Assembly (NCBI RefSeq): GCF_002188465.1
Contig: NZ_NINW01000041.1
Location: 62,001 to 126,000, forward strand
Length of the DNA stretch: 64,000 nucleotides
Direction: 5' to 3'
Source: Pigmentiphaga sp. NML080357
GTDB lineage: Bacteria > Pseudomonadota > Gammaproteobacteria > Burkholderiales > Burkholderiaceae_B
Part shown: piece after piece, positions 21,616-31,222 of the stretch
Layout: every line of letters starts with the position of its first letter
Position numbering within the stretch: the first letter of the stretch is position 1
The notes under the pieces: generated by a model
The model's input: only the letters and a program-made list of their open reading frames with translations
What the model was told of the DNA's origin: nothing
Database searches by the model: none
Program-made: the position numbers and the translations under genes

Positions 21616-23565
21616 ATGTCAACGCGTTACATGAAGTCCGGGCGCGGTACTGTTGCCGCCGTGGCTCTTGCCGTCCTGTCCACGCTGGCCGCCTGCGGCG
21701 GCGGAGACGGCGACCCGGCCGTCGCCCCCGGCACGCCGGGTACTCCAGGCACGCCGGGCGAACCCAAGCCGTCCACCCTGCGCATCGGCATCCTGCCCGA
21801 CACCCAGGGCGGCGACGCCGGCGTGGCCCTGTATCCCATGAAGGCCATCCTGGACCTGTACGAACAATCCGGCGTCAACGTCGTCCTGGCCGTGGGCGAC
21901 CTGGTGGAGAACGGCACTCCCGCCGAATACGCGCAATGGCGAAGCATGGCAGAACGCTACAAGGGGAAGATGACCATCCTGCCCATCATGGGCAATCACG
22001 ATCCCAAGGGCATCGACCAGGACTGGTACGACACCGTCGAGGACTTCATCCCCGCCGACGCCCAGCACATGCCCGGCTCGGCCAACAAAAACTATGCGCT
22101 GGTGCGCGAGAACGTGCTGTTCATCAACATCTCGTACGGCTGGATCGAACGCGCGTACGATTTCGTGGAAAGCATGGTGAAGGAACACGGCGGCAAGGTC
22201 GACCACATCATCCTGCAGACCCACAACTCGTTCGCCGGCAATCGCTACGGCCTGGTGCGCGAGAATATCGTCGACGGCAGCCTGGCCATCGTCAACGACG
22301 CCAAGTTCCGCGAAGCCTACGACAAATACCGCAAGCTGTTCGCCGAGCACGACGTGATCTACGTCTCGGGCCACGAACACCACTATGCGCGCAGCTTCAT
22401 CCGCGACGACTCCGACCTGGGCTTCCAGCAGATCATCTCGGGCGACGCCGCCTACAAGGGCTATGAGACGCGTTTCGGAGAGCACGAGCGCATCCAGAGC
22501 GTGCTGATGCACAAGGTGCAACACGAAGATACCGGCTTTGTCGACGCCAACGCGTCCATCTTCACCGTCCAGGGCAAGATGCTGGACTATCGCTCCTACT
22601 TCGCGGCCCATTCAGTTACCGATAACGATCATGGCGCGAAGGAACTGGCTTCGCCCCAGTGGAAGCTGCTCGATCGCTTCGTCCGTTCGAAAGAGCGCTG
22701 CGAAAAGCTCGTGTTTCCCGCCAGCGTGCCCATGGACATCCAGCGCAACAGCATCTACGACCCCTCGTATCGCACCAGCTATTGCGTCTCCTCCAGCGGC
22801 GAGCGCGCCCGCCTGCTGGACGGCACCAACCGCGCATTCAACCGCTACGACACCCGCACCCGCGGCATGAGCGCCACGCCCGGCTATTCGTACGCCACCA
22901 GCAACATGGAAATGCTGTCGATGATGTACCGCTACATGTTTATCAGCGACGAGAGCTTCAGCCGCAACCTGAACAACAGCCAGCGCGCCCGGTTGGTGAA
23001 CGAAGGCACGCCCGACGAGGAAGTCGAGGTGCGCGAGACGACCATAGACCTGAAGAAGCTGGTGGCGCTGAACTGGCAGAAGAGCGGCGGCGATACCGTC
23101 TCCGACGTGTTGTGGGTAAGCGGTATCGCGGGGCAGACCGGCACCTACATCGATCCTTGGGGCCGCGTGAAAGACATCACCGCGCAAACCGGCCTGCCCG
23201 GCAGCTATGGCGACGGATCCGAGAACGGCAAGCTGCCGGTGCAATTGCCCGCGCATGCGACCCGGCAGTGGGAACTGAGCGCCGACCAGAGCGGCGACAC
23301 TTATGTGCTCGAATTCGCGCTGCCCGCCGGCCGCGATGCCGCCGCCACGGCATTGGCGCGTCGCGATGCGGAAGGCAAATGGGCCGCCCTGGCCCGGCCG
23401 GCGTGCGTCAGCAAGCTGCCCTACCAGGCGGCGTTCCTGACCGGCCTGCCCGGCGATATCGACGCTTCGTGCGCGGGCGCCGTGGTGGTCGGTTACGACG
23501 CGGCGAAGTCGGCCTACTGGGCACGGCTCAACGTGGAAGGCGCGTTCGCGCTGATAGCGAAGTAA
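21616..23565 (+). CDS. Calcineurin-like metallophosphoesterase, lipoprotein
   Basis: A 649-residue protein with a lipoprotein signal (hydrophobic run ending LSTLAAC, lipid-modified Cys27) and a GTPGTPGTPGEP linker, so probably anchored in the outer membrane. The phosphoesterase domain shows the five metal blocks in order: LPDTQGG, VGDLVENG, MGNHD, QTHNSF, SGHEHHYAR. After about residue 330 comes a large extra region with no motif I know. It may act on phosphoesters or nucleotides outside the inner membrane. I chose the ATG at 21616 with GGGAGAAAAGT before it rather than 21565, which adds a polar stretch before the signal peptide. Confidence 0.88.
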   Translation: MSTRYMKSGRGTVAAVALAVLSTLAACGGGDGDPAVAPGTPGTPGTPGEPKPSTLRIGILPDTQGGDAGVALYPMKAILDLYEQSGVNVVLAVGDLVENGTPAEYAQWRSMAERYKGKMTILPIMGNHDPKGIDQDWYDTVEDFIPADAQHMPGSANKNYALVRENVLFINISYGWIERAYDFVESMVKEHGGKVDHIILQTHNSFAGNRYGLVRENIVDGSLAIVNDAKFREAYDKYRKLFAEHDVIYVSGHEHHYARSFIRDDSDLGFQQIISGDAAYKGYETRFGEHERIQSVLMHKVQHEDTGFVDANASIFTVQGKMLDYRSYFAAHSVTDNDHGAKELASPQWKLLDRFVRSKERCEKLVFPASVPMDIQRNSIYDPSYRTSYCVSSSGERARLLDGTNRAFNRYDTRTRGMSATPGYSYATSNMEMLSMMYRYMFISDESFSRNLNNSQRARLVNEGTPDEEVEVRETTIDLKKLVALNWQKSGGDTVSDVLWVSGIAGQTGTYIDPWGRVKDITAQTGLPGSYGDGSENGKLPVQLPAHATRQWELSADQSGDTYVLEFALPAGRDAAATALARRDAEGKWAALARPACVSKLPYQAAFLTGLPGDIDASCAGAVVVGYDAAKSAYWARLNVEGAFALIAK

Positions 23566-23573
23566 GGCGGAAG

Positions 23574-23631
23574 GCGAAACTCCGCTACGGAAACGTGCCG
23601 CCAAGCGGCACATGCCACGGCGGGGTTTCGC
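23574..23631. terminator. Two-part bidirectional hairpin
   Basis: GCGAAACTCCGC pairs with GCGGGGTTTCGC (one G-T) and encloses a perfect inner hairpin, GTGCCGC-CAA-GCGGCAC. It lies exactly between the convergent phosphoesterase and EamA stop codons, so it can serve both. Confidence 0.6.
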
Positions 23632-23636
23632 TGCGT

Positions 23637-24584
23637 TCAGTCCTCCTCGAGCGGCGTAGCCGGGCCCGCCCTTCGGGGCCGGCGCGTCACCACCAGGATG
23701 CCGCCGGCCGCGATCAGTCCCGCCCCCACGTAGCTCCAAGCATCGAGCATCTCGCCCCAGAACACCCAGCCGAACAAGGTGGCCCAGATCAATCCCGAAT
23801 AGTCGAACGGGGCCACGACGGCCGGGGGCGCAAGCCGGAAGGCATGCGTGATGAAGGTCAGGCCCAGCGTGCTGAAGGTCGCCAGTCCAACCATTCCGGC
23901 GAATTGACGCATGTCGATCGGCTGCCACACCCACGGCTGCAGCAGCGCGCTGGCCGCCACCTGGGCCACGACGATGTAGAAAGCGGTGGTGGCCAGGCCT
24001 TCGCGGGAACTGATGCGGCGCGCGCTCAGCATCATGACCGCATAGCCGACGGCCGCCAGCAGCGGCAGGACGGCGGCCGGATGGAACCCGCCCCACCCTG
24101 GCCGCACGACCACCAATACGCCGGCAAAGCCGGCCAATACCGCGCACCATGCCGAAGCGCCGACGCGCTCCTTGAGCACCACGACCGACAGCAGCGTCAC
24201 GAAGAGGGGGGCCGAGAAGGCGATTGCCGTCGCCTCGGCCAGGGGAATGTGGGTCAGGCTCAGGTAAAAGCAGAATGCCGCCGCGACGTTGATGGCCCCG
24301 CGCGCCAAGTGGAGAAAGGGATGTGCGGTGAAGAGAGCCTGAACGCCGCTCGTGCGGATGGCGATCAAGGCCACGACCGGCGCGGCGATCAGTCCGCGCA
24401 TGAAGACCAGCTGCAGGGGGGAGAAATGCTCGCCCAGCCACTTGGCGAAGCTGTCGCTGACGGTCAGGCAGAAGCAGCCGAAAAGAATGCAGCCTATGCC
24501 CCGCGCGATCGCGGGCTGTCTCGTATCGAATGCGGCGGCAGGCAATAGGGGCCCCGATATGGTCACGATTCCAGCCCCTATCAT
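23637..24584 (-). CDS. EamA/DMT-superfamily transporter
   Basis: About 315 residues with ten hydrophobic segments arranged as two EamA repeats (first about 30-160, second about 170-300). The family exports small metabolites or amino acids; the substrate is not predictable here. I chose the ATG at 24584 (MIGAGIVTISGP); the longer frame to 24698 would run over the start of the divergent TetR gene. The two genes share an 86-base spacer, so the TetR protein may regulate this transporter. Confidence 0.85.
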   Translation of the reverse strand: MIGAGIVTISGPLLPAAAFDTRQPAIARGIGCILFGCFCLTVSDSFAKWLGEHFSPLQLVFMRGLIAAPVVALIAIRTSGVQALFTAHPFLHLARGAINVAAAFCFYLSLTHIPLAEATAIAFSAPLFVTLLSVVVLKERVGASAWCAVLAGFAGVLVVVRPGWGGFHPAAVLPLLAAVGYAVMMLSARRISSREGLATTAFYIVVAQVAASALLQPWVWQPIDMRQFAGMVGLATFSTLGLTFITHAFRLAPPAVVAPFDYSGLIWATLFGWVFWGEMLDAWSYVGAGLIAAGGILVVTRRPRRAGPATPLEED

Positions 24585-24670
24585 AGTGGGCGCGGCCGCC
24601 TCCCTCGGGATGGCCCTTGGTACACTCCCCGACTCAGCGAACCAGCGACGATCGACGCACCCGCCTCCCC

Positions 24671-25279
24671 ATGACCTCCAGGATCCAAAGCCGCCCAAGA
24701 ACGAAACCGGCCGAAGAGCGGCGCGACGACCTGATGAACGCCGCGCAGGAGCTGTTCCTGCGGCAAGGGGTCGCCTCGACCACGATCGAGCAGATCACCA
24801 CCGCGGCCGAGGTCGCGAAAGGGACCTTCTACCTGCACTTCACGTCGAAGGAAGACGTACTGGCCGCGCTGCGCCAGCGATTCATCGAGGATTTCGTGGA
24901 GGGACTCAAGACTGCCACCGCGAAACGTCCCAAGAAAGACTGGAAAGGCAAGTTGTCGACCTGGGCGCAAGCCAGCATCACGGGCTATCTCGACGCGGTT
25001 CCCCTGCACGACGTCGTCTTCCACGAGTTCCACCCCCATGCGCGCGAACAGCACAACGACAACCTGGTCGCGGACCATCTGGCGGCGCTGCTCGCCGATG
25101 GCGCCGCCGACGGCGCCTGGTCGGTGGACCATCCGCGCCTGACCGCCGTGTTCCTTTTCGCGGGAATACACGGGATCGTCGACGACGCGCTGCTTGCTCC
25201 GCCGCCCATCGACCGGAAGCGGCTGATACGCAAGGCCCAGGAGATCTGTTTCAAGGCGGTAGGCCTGGCCGCCGATTGA
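24671..25279 (+). CDS. TetR-family transcriptional regulator
   Basis: A 202-residue one-domain-plus-ligand-domain repressor. The N-terminal HTH is clear: DDLMNAAQELFLRQGVASTT, EQITTAAEVAKGTFYLHFTS. The C-terminal 140 residues are helical and ligand-specific. It sits between a divergent EamA gene and a same-strand ABC pair; a perfect 21-bp palindrome in the promoter of the ABC pair (25334-25354) is a likely target. Confidence 0.9.
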   Translation: MTSRIQSRPRTKPAEERRDDLMNAAQELFLRQGVASTTIEQITTAAEVAKGTFYLHFTSKEDVLAALRQRFIEDFVEGLKTATAKRPKKDWKGKLSTWAQASITGYLDAVPLHDVVFHEFHPHAREQHNDNLVADHLAALLADGAADGAWSVDHPRLTAVFLFAGIHGIVDDALLAPPPIDRKRLIRKAQEICFKAVGLAAD

Positions 25280-25306
25280 ACGCCGCCGCGGATACCATCC
25301 GCTGTT

Positions 25307-25325
25307 GAAAACGATTCGCAATATC
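25307..25325. promoter_or_regulatory. Fur-box-like site upstream of the ABC pair
   Basis: GAAAACGATTCGCAATATC matches the canonical 19-bp Fur consensus (GATAAT-GATAAT-CATTATC) at 13 of 19 positions by my count. Its reverse complement (GCGAATCGTTTTC core) resembles Fur boxes I recall from betaproteobacteria. It lies immediately upstream of the predicted -35 at 25328. This suggests iron control, but direct evidence is lacking. Confidence 0.5.
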
Positions 25326-25327
25326 AC

Positions 25328-25356
25328 TTGACTTATGACTGGCAGTCAGTCATATT
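25328..25356 (+). promoter_or_regulatory. Predicted sigma-70 promoter with embedded 21-bp operator
   Basis: TTGACT (25328-25333) and CATATT (25351-25356) are 17 bases apart. Lying between and slightly into the -10 is a perfect inverted repeat, TATGACTG-GCAGT-CAGTCATA (25334-25354). A TetR-type repressor bound there would block RNA polymerase. The ABC gene starts at 25386 with GAGGTG before its ATG. Confidence 0.6.
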
Positions 25357-25385
25357 TTTTCGCACATCGCGAAAACGAGGTGATC

Positions 25386-27101
25386 ATGGGCGGCAACCTA
25401 CTCATGTTGGCGGGAACGGTCCGGACGGCCATCGCGGCCAGCGTACTGCTCGGCCTTGCCATTACCGCGGGATATGTCCTGCAGGGTCTTTTCCTGGCGT
25501 CGGCCCTTGCCGCGCTTTTCCGGGGCAGCTCCTTCGCGGGCGTGGCGCCATGGATCGCCGCCTTCGTTGCCGTCGTCGCGCTGCGTGCCGCCCTCGTCTG
25601 GGCCAGCGAGATGGCCGCGCAGGCCACGGCGCAAGCCACGAAGGAACGCCTGCGCGGGCGGCTCATCGCCAAGCTCGTCGAACTCGGCCCGGGTTATCTC
25701 CAGCGCCGCCAGACCGGCGAACTCCTGGCCACCGTCGTCGACGGCGTGGAAGCGCTGGAAGCCTACTTCAGCCGGTACCTGCCCGCGATCTTCATCGCCG
25801 CCATCGGCTGCCTGGGCGTCATCGCCTGCCTGGCCGTCGTCGACTGGCGCTCGGCGCTCATACTCGCCGGCTTCGTCGCGGCGCTGCCGCTCGCGGACCA
25901 GCTCTGGCTCCGCTGGCGCCGGCCGAAATCGTCCGGCGTCTTCGCCGCCATGGGAGCCTTCGCGGCGTATCTCCTGGATAGCCTCCAGGGCATCGTGACC
26001 TTGAAGGCGTTGGGCGCGGCGTCACGGCGGCGGACCGCGCTGGCGCACCACGCGGCCGAGCTGCGGCGCGAATCCATGGCCACACTGGCGGTCAACCTGA
26101 TGCGATCGGGGTTCACCGGGCTGCTGACGCTCGGCGGCATCGCCACAGTACTCGTCTTCAATGCGCAACGGGTGGCAATGGGAGAACTCGCCCCCATCGC
26201 CCTCTTCATGACGCTTTTTCTCGCACGCGAGGCCTTCCGCCCGCTCGAGCGCCTGGAGAAGGAATTTCACACCGCCTGGTCGGGAAGCGGCGCGGTCGCG
26301 CCGATTGCCGAGCTGCTCGACGCGGCGCCCCTGGTCCGCGATCCCGCCTTGCCGGCCAGGCGGCCCGAGCGCTTCGACATTGCTTTCGAAAACGTCGGCT
26401 TTTCTTACGGACAGGGACGCGCCGCCCTCTCGTCCCTCGCGTTCTCGGTGGCGGAAAACGAATTCGTCGCGCTCGTCGGCTCCTCGGGCGCCGGCAAATC
26501 GACGATCGTCTCGCTGCTCCTGCGCTTCTTCGATCCCCAATCCGGCGCCATCGTCATAGGCGGCACGAACATCCGCGACCTGTCGCTCGGCGACCTGCAT
26601 GCGCTCGTCAGCGTCGTCTCGCAGGACACCTACCTCTTCCACGGCACCATCGAGGAAAACCTCCGTATGGCCAGGCCGGATGCCAGCCGCGAGGAAATCC
26701 GGGCCGCGGCGAAGGCCGCGTATGCCGACGATTTCATCATGGACCTGCCGAGCGCCTACGAAACGCCGGTAGGCGAGCGGGGCGCCTACCTGTCCGGCGG
26801 GCAGCGGCAACGCATCGCCATCGCCCGGGCGCTGCTGAAGCAGGCGCCGATCCTCGTCCTCGACGAAGCAACCTCGAGCGTCGACCCCGCGAGCGAACGA
26901 GCCATCCAGGCGGCCCTCGACACGCTCGTCGGCCAGCGCACGACGCTGGTCATCGCCCACCGCCTTTCCACCATCCGCAAGGCCGACCGGATTCTCGTGC
27001 TCGACGACGGCCGCATCGCCGAGGAAGGCCGCCACGACGATCTGCTCCAGCGCGGCGGCCTCTACGCAAGACTCGCTCTCGCTCAAGGAGAAACCGCATG
27101 A
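25386..27101 (+). CDS. ABC transporter, fused permease-ATPase, half 1 (CydD-like architecture)
   Basis: A 571-residue half-transporter: six hydrophobic segments (about 1-300), then an ATPase domain with Walker A GSSGAGKST, signature LSGGQRQRIAIARALL, Walker B ILVLDEATSSVD and the H-loop in AHRLST. The membrane half resembles CydD-type exporters (VDGVEALEAYFSRYLP). It overlaps the second half by ATGA, so they form a heterodimer. Exporter-fold pairs of this kind include siderophore importers (YbtPQ/IrtAB type) and thiol exporters; the upstream Fur-like box favours an iron role, which is inference. The ATG at 25386 is chosen for its GAGGTG site; a start at 25335 would lie inside the operator. 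Confidence 0.85.
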   Translation: MGGNLLMLAGTVRTAIAASVLLGLAITAGYVLQGLFLASALAALFRGSSFAGVAPWIAAFVAVVALRAALVWASEMAAQATAQATKERLRGRLIAKLVELGPGYLQRRQTGELLATVVDGVEALEAYFSRYLPAIFIAAIGCLGVIACLAVVDWRSALILAGFVAALPLADQLWLRWRRPKSSGVFAAMGAFAAYLLDSLQGIVTLKALGAASRRRTALAHHAAELRRESMATLAVNLMRSGFTGLLTLGGIATVLVFNAQRVAMGELAPIALFMTLFLAREAFRPLERLEKEFHTAWSGSGAVAPIAELLDAAPLVRDPALPARRPERFDIAFENVGFSYGQGRAALSSLAFSVAENEFVALVGSSGAGKSTIVSLLLRFFDPQSGAIVIGGTNIRDLSLGDLHALVSVVSQDTYLFHGTIEENLRMARPDASREEIRAAAKAAYADDFIMDLPSAYETPVGERGAYLSGGQRQRIAIARALLKQAPILVLDEATSSVDPASERAIQAALDTLVGQRTTLVIAHRLSTIRKADRILVLDDGRIAEEGRHDDLLQRGGLYARLALAQGETA

Positions 27102-28867
27102 ACACGCTGTCGCTCGACCCGGGGCGCACCCCGGCCAAGGCCGCTCCCGACGGTCTCCGGGGCCTGATCCCGCTCGTTTCCCGGCGCAAGCTCGTCTTCG
27201 CGCTGACCGTCGTCTCGGGCATCCTCGCCCAGGCAGCGACGGCGACGAGCCTGGCGATAGGCGCCTGGCTCGTCGGCCGGGCCGTGACCGGGACGAGCCC
27301 CGCGGAACTCGTCTCCCACGCCTGGATGCTCGGCATCGCCGTCCTCATCGCCAGTCTCGCCCGATGGTGGCAGGCGCACGTGTCGCACGAGCTGGCCTTT
27401 GCGCTCATCGAGGTGCTGCAAGTGGGCATCTACGACGGCCTGGAGCGCGCCGCGCCCGGCGCCGTGCTCGGCCAGCGCACCGGCGAACTGGCCTCGGTCG
27501 CGACCGGCGACGCCGAGACCATGGAGTGGTTCTATGCGCACCTGCTCGGCGACTACGTCGGCGCCATCGTCGTGCCCCTCGCCACCCTGGTCGCGCTGGC
27601 GTTCATCCATCCGCTCGTTGCCCTCGCCTTGCTGCCCTTCCTTCCGCTCGTCGCCTCGGTGCCGTTCTGGCTCGCCCGACGCGCCGGCGAGCAAGGCCGC
27701 GCCCTCAATGCCGCGCTGGGCCGCCTCAACGCGGATGTGGTCGAAGGCATCCAGGGCCTGCGCGAACTGGCCATCTTCGGGCAAACCGGCGCCTACCTGC
27801 AGCGTATCGCCGACGGCACCCGCTCGGTGGCTGCGGAACAGTATCGCTACGGCGCGCGTTCCGGGCTCGAGCAGGCGGCCATCGACGCCTTGCTCGCGCT
27901 CGCCGTCCTGGCGTCGGCGGTCGTAGGCGTGCTGCTGTCCTCGTCCGGCCGGCTCGACATGGCCGCCCTGCCACTCATCCTGGTGCTGGCCGGCGCCACG
28001 CTGGCCCCCCTCACCGAGGTCACCCAGACCGCGCGCAAGCTGGGCGAACTGCGCGCCGGCGCGCGCCGGATCCTCGCCATCTTCCACCAGCGGCCGCAGG
28101 TCGCGGACCATGGGTCGAAACCCGCTCCCAAAGAGGCCTCGGTGCGATTCGACAGCGTCCGCTTCGGCTATGGCGGCGGCCGCGGGGCCGTGCTGGAGGG
28201 CGCGTCCTTCACCATTCATCCCGGCGAGACGGTCGCGTTGGTAGGGCGTTCGGGCGCAGGAAAAAGCACGTGCGCCAACCTCCTGCTCCGTTTCTGGGAC
28301 GCCGATGCCGGCGCGGTGCGCATCAGCGGCGTCGACGTCCGCGATCTCCCGCTCGCCACGCTGCGCCAGCAGGTATCGGTCGTGCCGCAGGACGTCCATC
28401 TGTTCAACGAGACAATCGCCGACAACATCCGCCTGGGGCGCCCGGACGCCACGCAACGCGAGATCGAGGAGGCCGCCCGGCTCGCCCAGGCGCACGATTT
28501 CATCATGCGCTTGCCGCACGGCTATGACACGCCATGCGGAGAACGCGGGGCGCTCCTGTCCGGCGGGCAACGCCAGCGCATCGCCATCGCCCGGGCCCTG
28601 CTGCGCGGATCATCCGTCCTCATCATGGATGAAGCGGTGTCCAACCTGGATACGGAAAACGAACGAGCCCTCCAGGCCGCGATGGCGGAAATCCGCCGTC
28701 ATCGCACGGTCCTGGTCATCGCGCACCGGCTTTCCACCATCCGCGGCGCCGACCGCGTCCTCGTGCTCGACGGCGGCCGCATCGCGGAACAGGGCACCCA
28801 CGAAGAGCTGGCCGCTCGCGGCGGGGTTTATGCAAAGCTGATCGCCACGCCGGAAGCCATGCAATGA
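27098..28867 (+). CDS. ABC transporter, fused permease-ATPase, half 2 (CydC-like architecture)
   Basis: A 589-residue partner of the preceding half-transporter, overlapping it by four bases. It has six N-terminal hydrophobic segments and an ATPase domain with Walker A GRSGAGKST, signature LSGGQRQRIAIARALL and Walker B VLIMDEAVSNLD. Both ATP sites of the heterodimer therefore look competent: neither half has the degenerate signature or Walker B seen in many asymmetric exporters. The membrane half has CydC-like text (VVEGIQGLRELAIFG). The transported compound is not known. The gene ends 34 bases before the convergent ArsR-like gene. Confidence 0.85.
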   Translation: MNTLSLDPGRTPAKAAPDGLRGLIPLVSRRKLVFALTVVSGILAQAATATSLAIGAWLVGRAVTGTSPAELVSHAWMLGIAVLIASLARWWQAHVSHELAFALIEVLQVGIYDGLERAAPGAVLGQRTGELASVATGDAETMEWFYAHLLGDYVGAIVVPLATLVALAFIHPLVALALLPFLPLVASVPFWLARRAGEQGRALNAALGRLNADVVEGIQGLRELAIFGQTGAYLQRIADGTRSVAAEQYRYGARSGLEQAAIDALLALAVLASAVVGVLLSSSGRLDMAALPLILVLAGATLAPLTEVTQTARKLGELRAGARRILAIFHQRPQVADHGSKPAPKEASVRFDSVRFGYGGGRGAVLEGASFTIHPGETVALVGRSGAGKSTCANLLLRFWDADAGAVRISGVDVRDLPLATLRQQVSVVPQDVHLFNETIADNIRLGRPDATQREIEEAARLAQAHDFIMRLPHGYDTPCGERGALLSGGQRQRIAIARALLRGSSVLIMDEAVSNLDTENERALQAAMAEIRRHRTVLVIAHRLSTIRGADRVLVLDGGRIAEQGTHEELAARGGVYAKLIATPEAMQ

Positions 28868-28901
28868 GCCCGCTCCACGCCGCACGTGCAGCCTGGCCGC
28901 C

Positions 28902-29606
28902 CTACTGGCCCGGCACGGCCGCATCGACGCCCAGCATCTCGCGCAGCGCGATCCGGCCCGGCGGCGTCAGCGTCAGCGCCCGCGATCCCGGCGTACGCCG
29001 CAGCCATCCCCGTTCGCAAAAGGCGGCCAGCATCCCGACGCCCAGCGGACCGGCCACGTGATGCGTGCGTTCCGTCCAGTCCAGGCACAGTCTCGCCAGC
29101 CCTCGCCGCGTAGGCCGCAACGCCCCCACGTCCAGCCCGATGCTGCCGAACCAGCGCATTCCCGCCGGCGTGACTTCACAGCGCTTCTCGGGCAGCGCGA
29201 CCACATAGCCGCGCTGCTGCAATCCATGCATCACCGCCACGCCCAGCTGCCCAGCGAGATGGTCGTAGCAGCATCGCGCGAATTGCAGGGACCGCGCCTG
29301 GCGGCTCGGCGGCGGCAGGCGCGGAGGTCTCGCGGCGCTGATGGCGGCAAGCTGCTCCAGCGCCTGGGCGACCTCCGGACCGCTCAGGCGATAGTAGCGG
29401 TGGCGCCCCTCGGTCTCGACGGTCAACAGCTGTCCTTGCACGAGGCGAGTCAAATGGGCGCTGGCCGTCTGGGCCGTCACACCCGCCGCATGGGCGAGTT
29501 CTCCCGCCGGGCGGGCGCTGCCGTCGAGCAACGCCATCAGCATGGCGGTACGGGCCGGTTCGGCGATGAGGAAGGCGGTGGCGGCGATGTTGGCATGTGC
29601 GGGCAT
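28902..29606 (-). CDS. ArsR-type winged-helix transcriptional regulator
   Basis: A 234-residue protein with an N-terminal ArsR-like HTH (about 1-95: IAEPARTAMLMALLDG, ELAHAAGVTAQTASAHLTRL, VETEGRHRYYRLSG). The C-terminal domain, longer than in classic 100-residue ArsR proteins, contains a CCYDHLAGQLGV segment. No CXC metal site like that of arsenic/cadmium sensors is in the HTH, so the signal is probably organic. It is divergent from an MFS pump gene across 104 bases and most likely represses it. The start follows GGAGTTTCGCC. Confidence 0.85.
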   Translation of the reverse strand: MPAHANIAATAFLIAEPARTAMLMALLDGSARPAGELAHAAGVTAQTASAHLTRLVQGQLLTVETEGRHRYYRLSGPEVAQALEQLAAISAARPPRLPPPSRQARSLQFARCCYDHLAGQLGVAVMHGLQQRGYVVALPEKRCEVTPAGMRWFGSIGLDVGALRPTRRGLARLCLDWTERTHHVAGPLGVGMLAAFCERGWLRRTPGSRALTLTPPGRIALREMLGVDAAVPGQ

Positions 29607-29710
29607 GGCGAAACTCCGGTCTTTCTTCCGATAGCGTAGCGCCATCCGGCGTTGCGACGTTTCGACGCGGAACGAAGCATCGAAGGCGGCGGACGGCGTA
29701 CATTGGCCTC

Positions 29711-31099
29711 ATGGACGACCGACATCCTTCTCCGCCACCGCCATCCCGCATCAAGGGCGACCAGGCGCCATCGCGTTCGAGGCGGACACTGTTCACACTA
29801 TGCCTGGCGGTCCTGGTCGCGCAAATCGACACCTCGGTAGTCAACCTTGCCGTAAGGCCCATAGGCGTCCATTTCTCCGCCAGCGTCGCGCAATTGCAGT
29901 GGGTGGTGGACAGCTACAACCTGGTCTATGCTTCGCTGCTGCTGACGGGCGGACTGCTGGCGGACCTGTACGGACGGCGCCTGACCTTCATGCTGGGCAC
30001 CGCGCTTTTCACCGCCGCGTCACTCCTTTGCGCCGCCGCGCCGACCGTGAACCTCCTGATCGCCGGCCGCGCGATGACCGGGCTCGGTTCGGCATTGATG
30101 CTGCCGGCGTCGTTGGCGATCATCCGGATAGCCTGGCCGGACCCGGCACGCCGTGGCCGCGCACTCGGCGTCTGGGCCGGATGCAACGGCGCGGCGCTCG
30201 CGATCGGCCCGACCCTGGGCGGCTTCCTGGTGGCCAGCCATGGCTGGCGTTCCGTGTTTCTCATCGTCGTGCCGCTGGGCGCCGCAGCCTTGGCGCTGGC
30301 AATGCCGACACTGGACGAATCGCGCGGCGAGCGCCGGCGATCGTTCGACGGGCCGGGCCACGCCTGCGGCATTCTCGCCCTGGGCGGCCTGGCGCTGGCC
30401 GCGATCGAAATGGAGCGCTCCTGGCTGGTCGCCGCCGCCTTGCTGGTCCTTGCCCTGCTGAGCCTGGCCGGTTTCGCATGCCTGGAGGCCAGGCAAGGCG
30501 CCCGCGCGCTGGTGCCCCTCGACATGTTCCGCCTCCGAGCGTTCCGCGCCGCGCTGGGTGCCACCGCGGGCATGACCTTCGGCATGTACGGCGCGTTGTT
30601 CCTGGTGCCTCTGACCTGGCAGGGAACCGGCCGTCTCTCTTCCGCAGAGGCCGGCGTCGCGCTGTTGCCGATGGCGCTGGCCTTCGTGCTCGTCTCGCCA
30701 CGATCCGCCGCCTGGGCGCGACGGCACGGCGAACGCCTGCTCACCAGCGGCGGCGTGGCGACGATCGGCGCCGGCCTGTTGCTGCTCGCGATGACGGCAG
30801 GCGCCCGGAGCCTGGCCTGGCCCGAGCTGGGGCTCGTTCTCACCGGCATCGGCATGGGTTGCGCCACGGGTCCGCTGATGGGCATGGCCGTCTCGGCGGT
30901 CGCGGCAGAACGGGCGGGCACTGCCGGGTCGCTCGTGAACGTGGCGCGCATGGCTGGCGCCACGCTGGGCGTGGCGGTGCTGGGCACCTTGTACGGGATA
31001 TCGGACGGCGGCTACGCGGGCCTGCGGGACGCCATGCTGGCGGGAGGCCTCGTTCCGCTGGCAGGAGCGCTGGCCGCCTGGATTGGGGGACGGCGCTGA
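29711..31099 (+). CDS. MFS transporter, drug:H+ antiporter type
   Basis: A 462-residue multi-pass protein beginning MDDRHPSPPPPSRIKGD before the first helix. MFS signatures are VVDSYNLVYASLLLTGG and GLLADLYGRRLTFMLG, and AIGPTLGGFLVASHGWRSVF is the antiporter motif. It is likely to export a toxic compound sensed by the divergent ArsR-type regulator. The ATG at 29711 was preferred; the upstream open frame (29597) is rich in Arg and overlaps the regulator start. Confidence 0.87.
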   Translation: MDDRHPSPPPPSRIKGDQAPSRSRRTLFTLCLAVLVAQIDTSVVNLAVRPIGVHFSASVAQLQWVVDSYNLVYASLLLTGGLLADLYGRRLTFMLGTALFTAASLLCAAAPTVNLLIAGRAMTGLGSALMLPASLAIIRIAWPDPARRGRALGVWAGCNGAALAIGPTLGGFLVASHGWRSVFLIVVPLGAAALALAMPTLDESRGERRRSFDGPGHACGILALGGLALAAIEMERSWLVAAALLVLALLSLAGFACLEARQGARALVPLDMFRLRAFRAALGATAGMTFGMYGALFLVPLTWQGTGRLSSAEAGVALLPMALAFVLVSPRSAAWARRHGERLLTSGGVATIGAGLLLLAMTAGARSLAWPELGLVLTGIGMGCATGPLMGMAVSAVAAERAGTAGSLVNVARMAGATLGVAVLGTLYGISDGGYAGLRDAMLAGGLVPLAGALAAWIGGRR

Positions 31100-31222
31100 C
31101 GCAGCCGCTGCGCGAGTCGAGGCGGGCCGGCGCTGTCCCAGGACTTCGATCCCCTATATCATCGCCAAAGACGCCGGGCCGTCCGATCCTGCGGGCCACC
31201 CTCGGCCCGCCCCTACCCGAGA

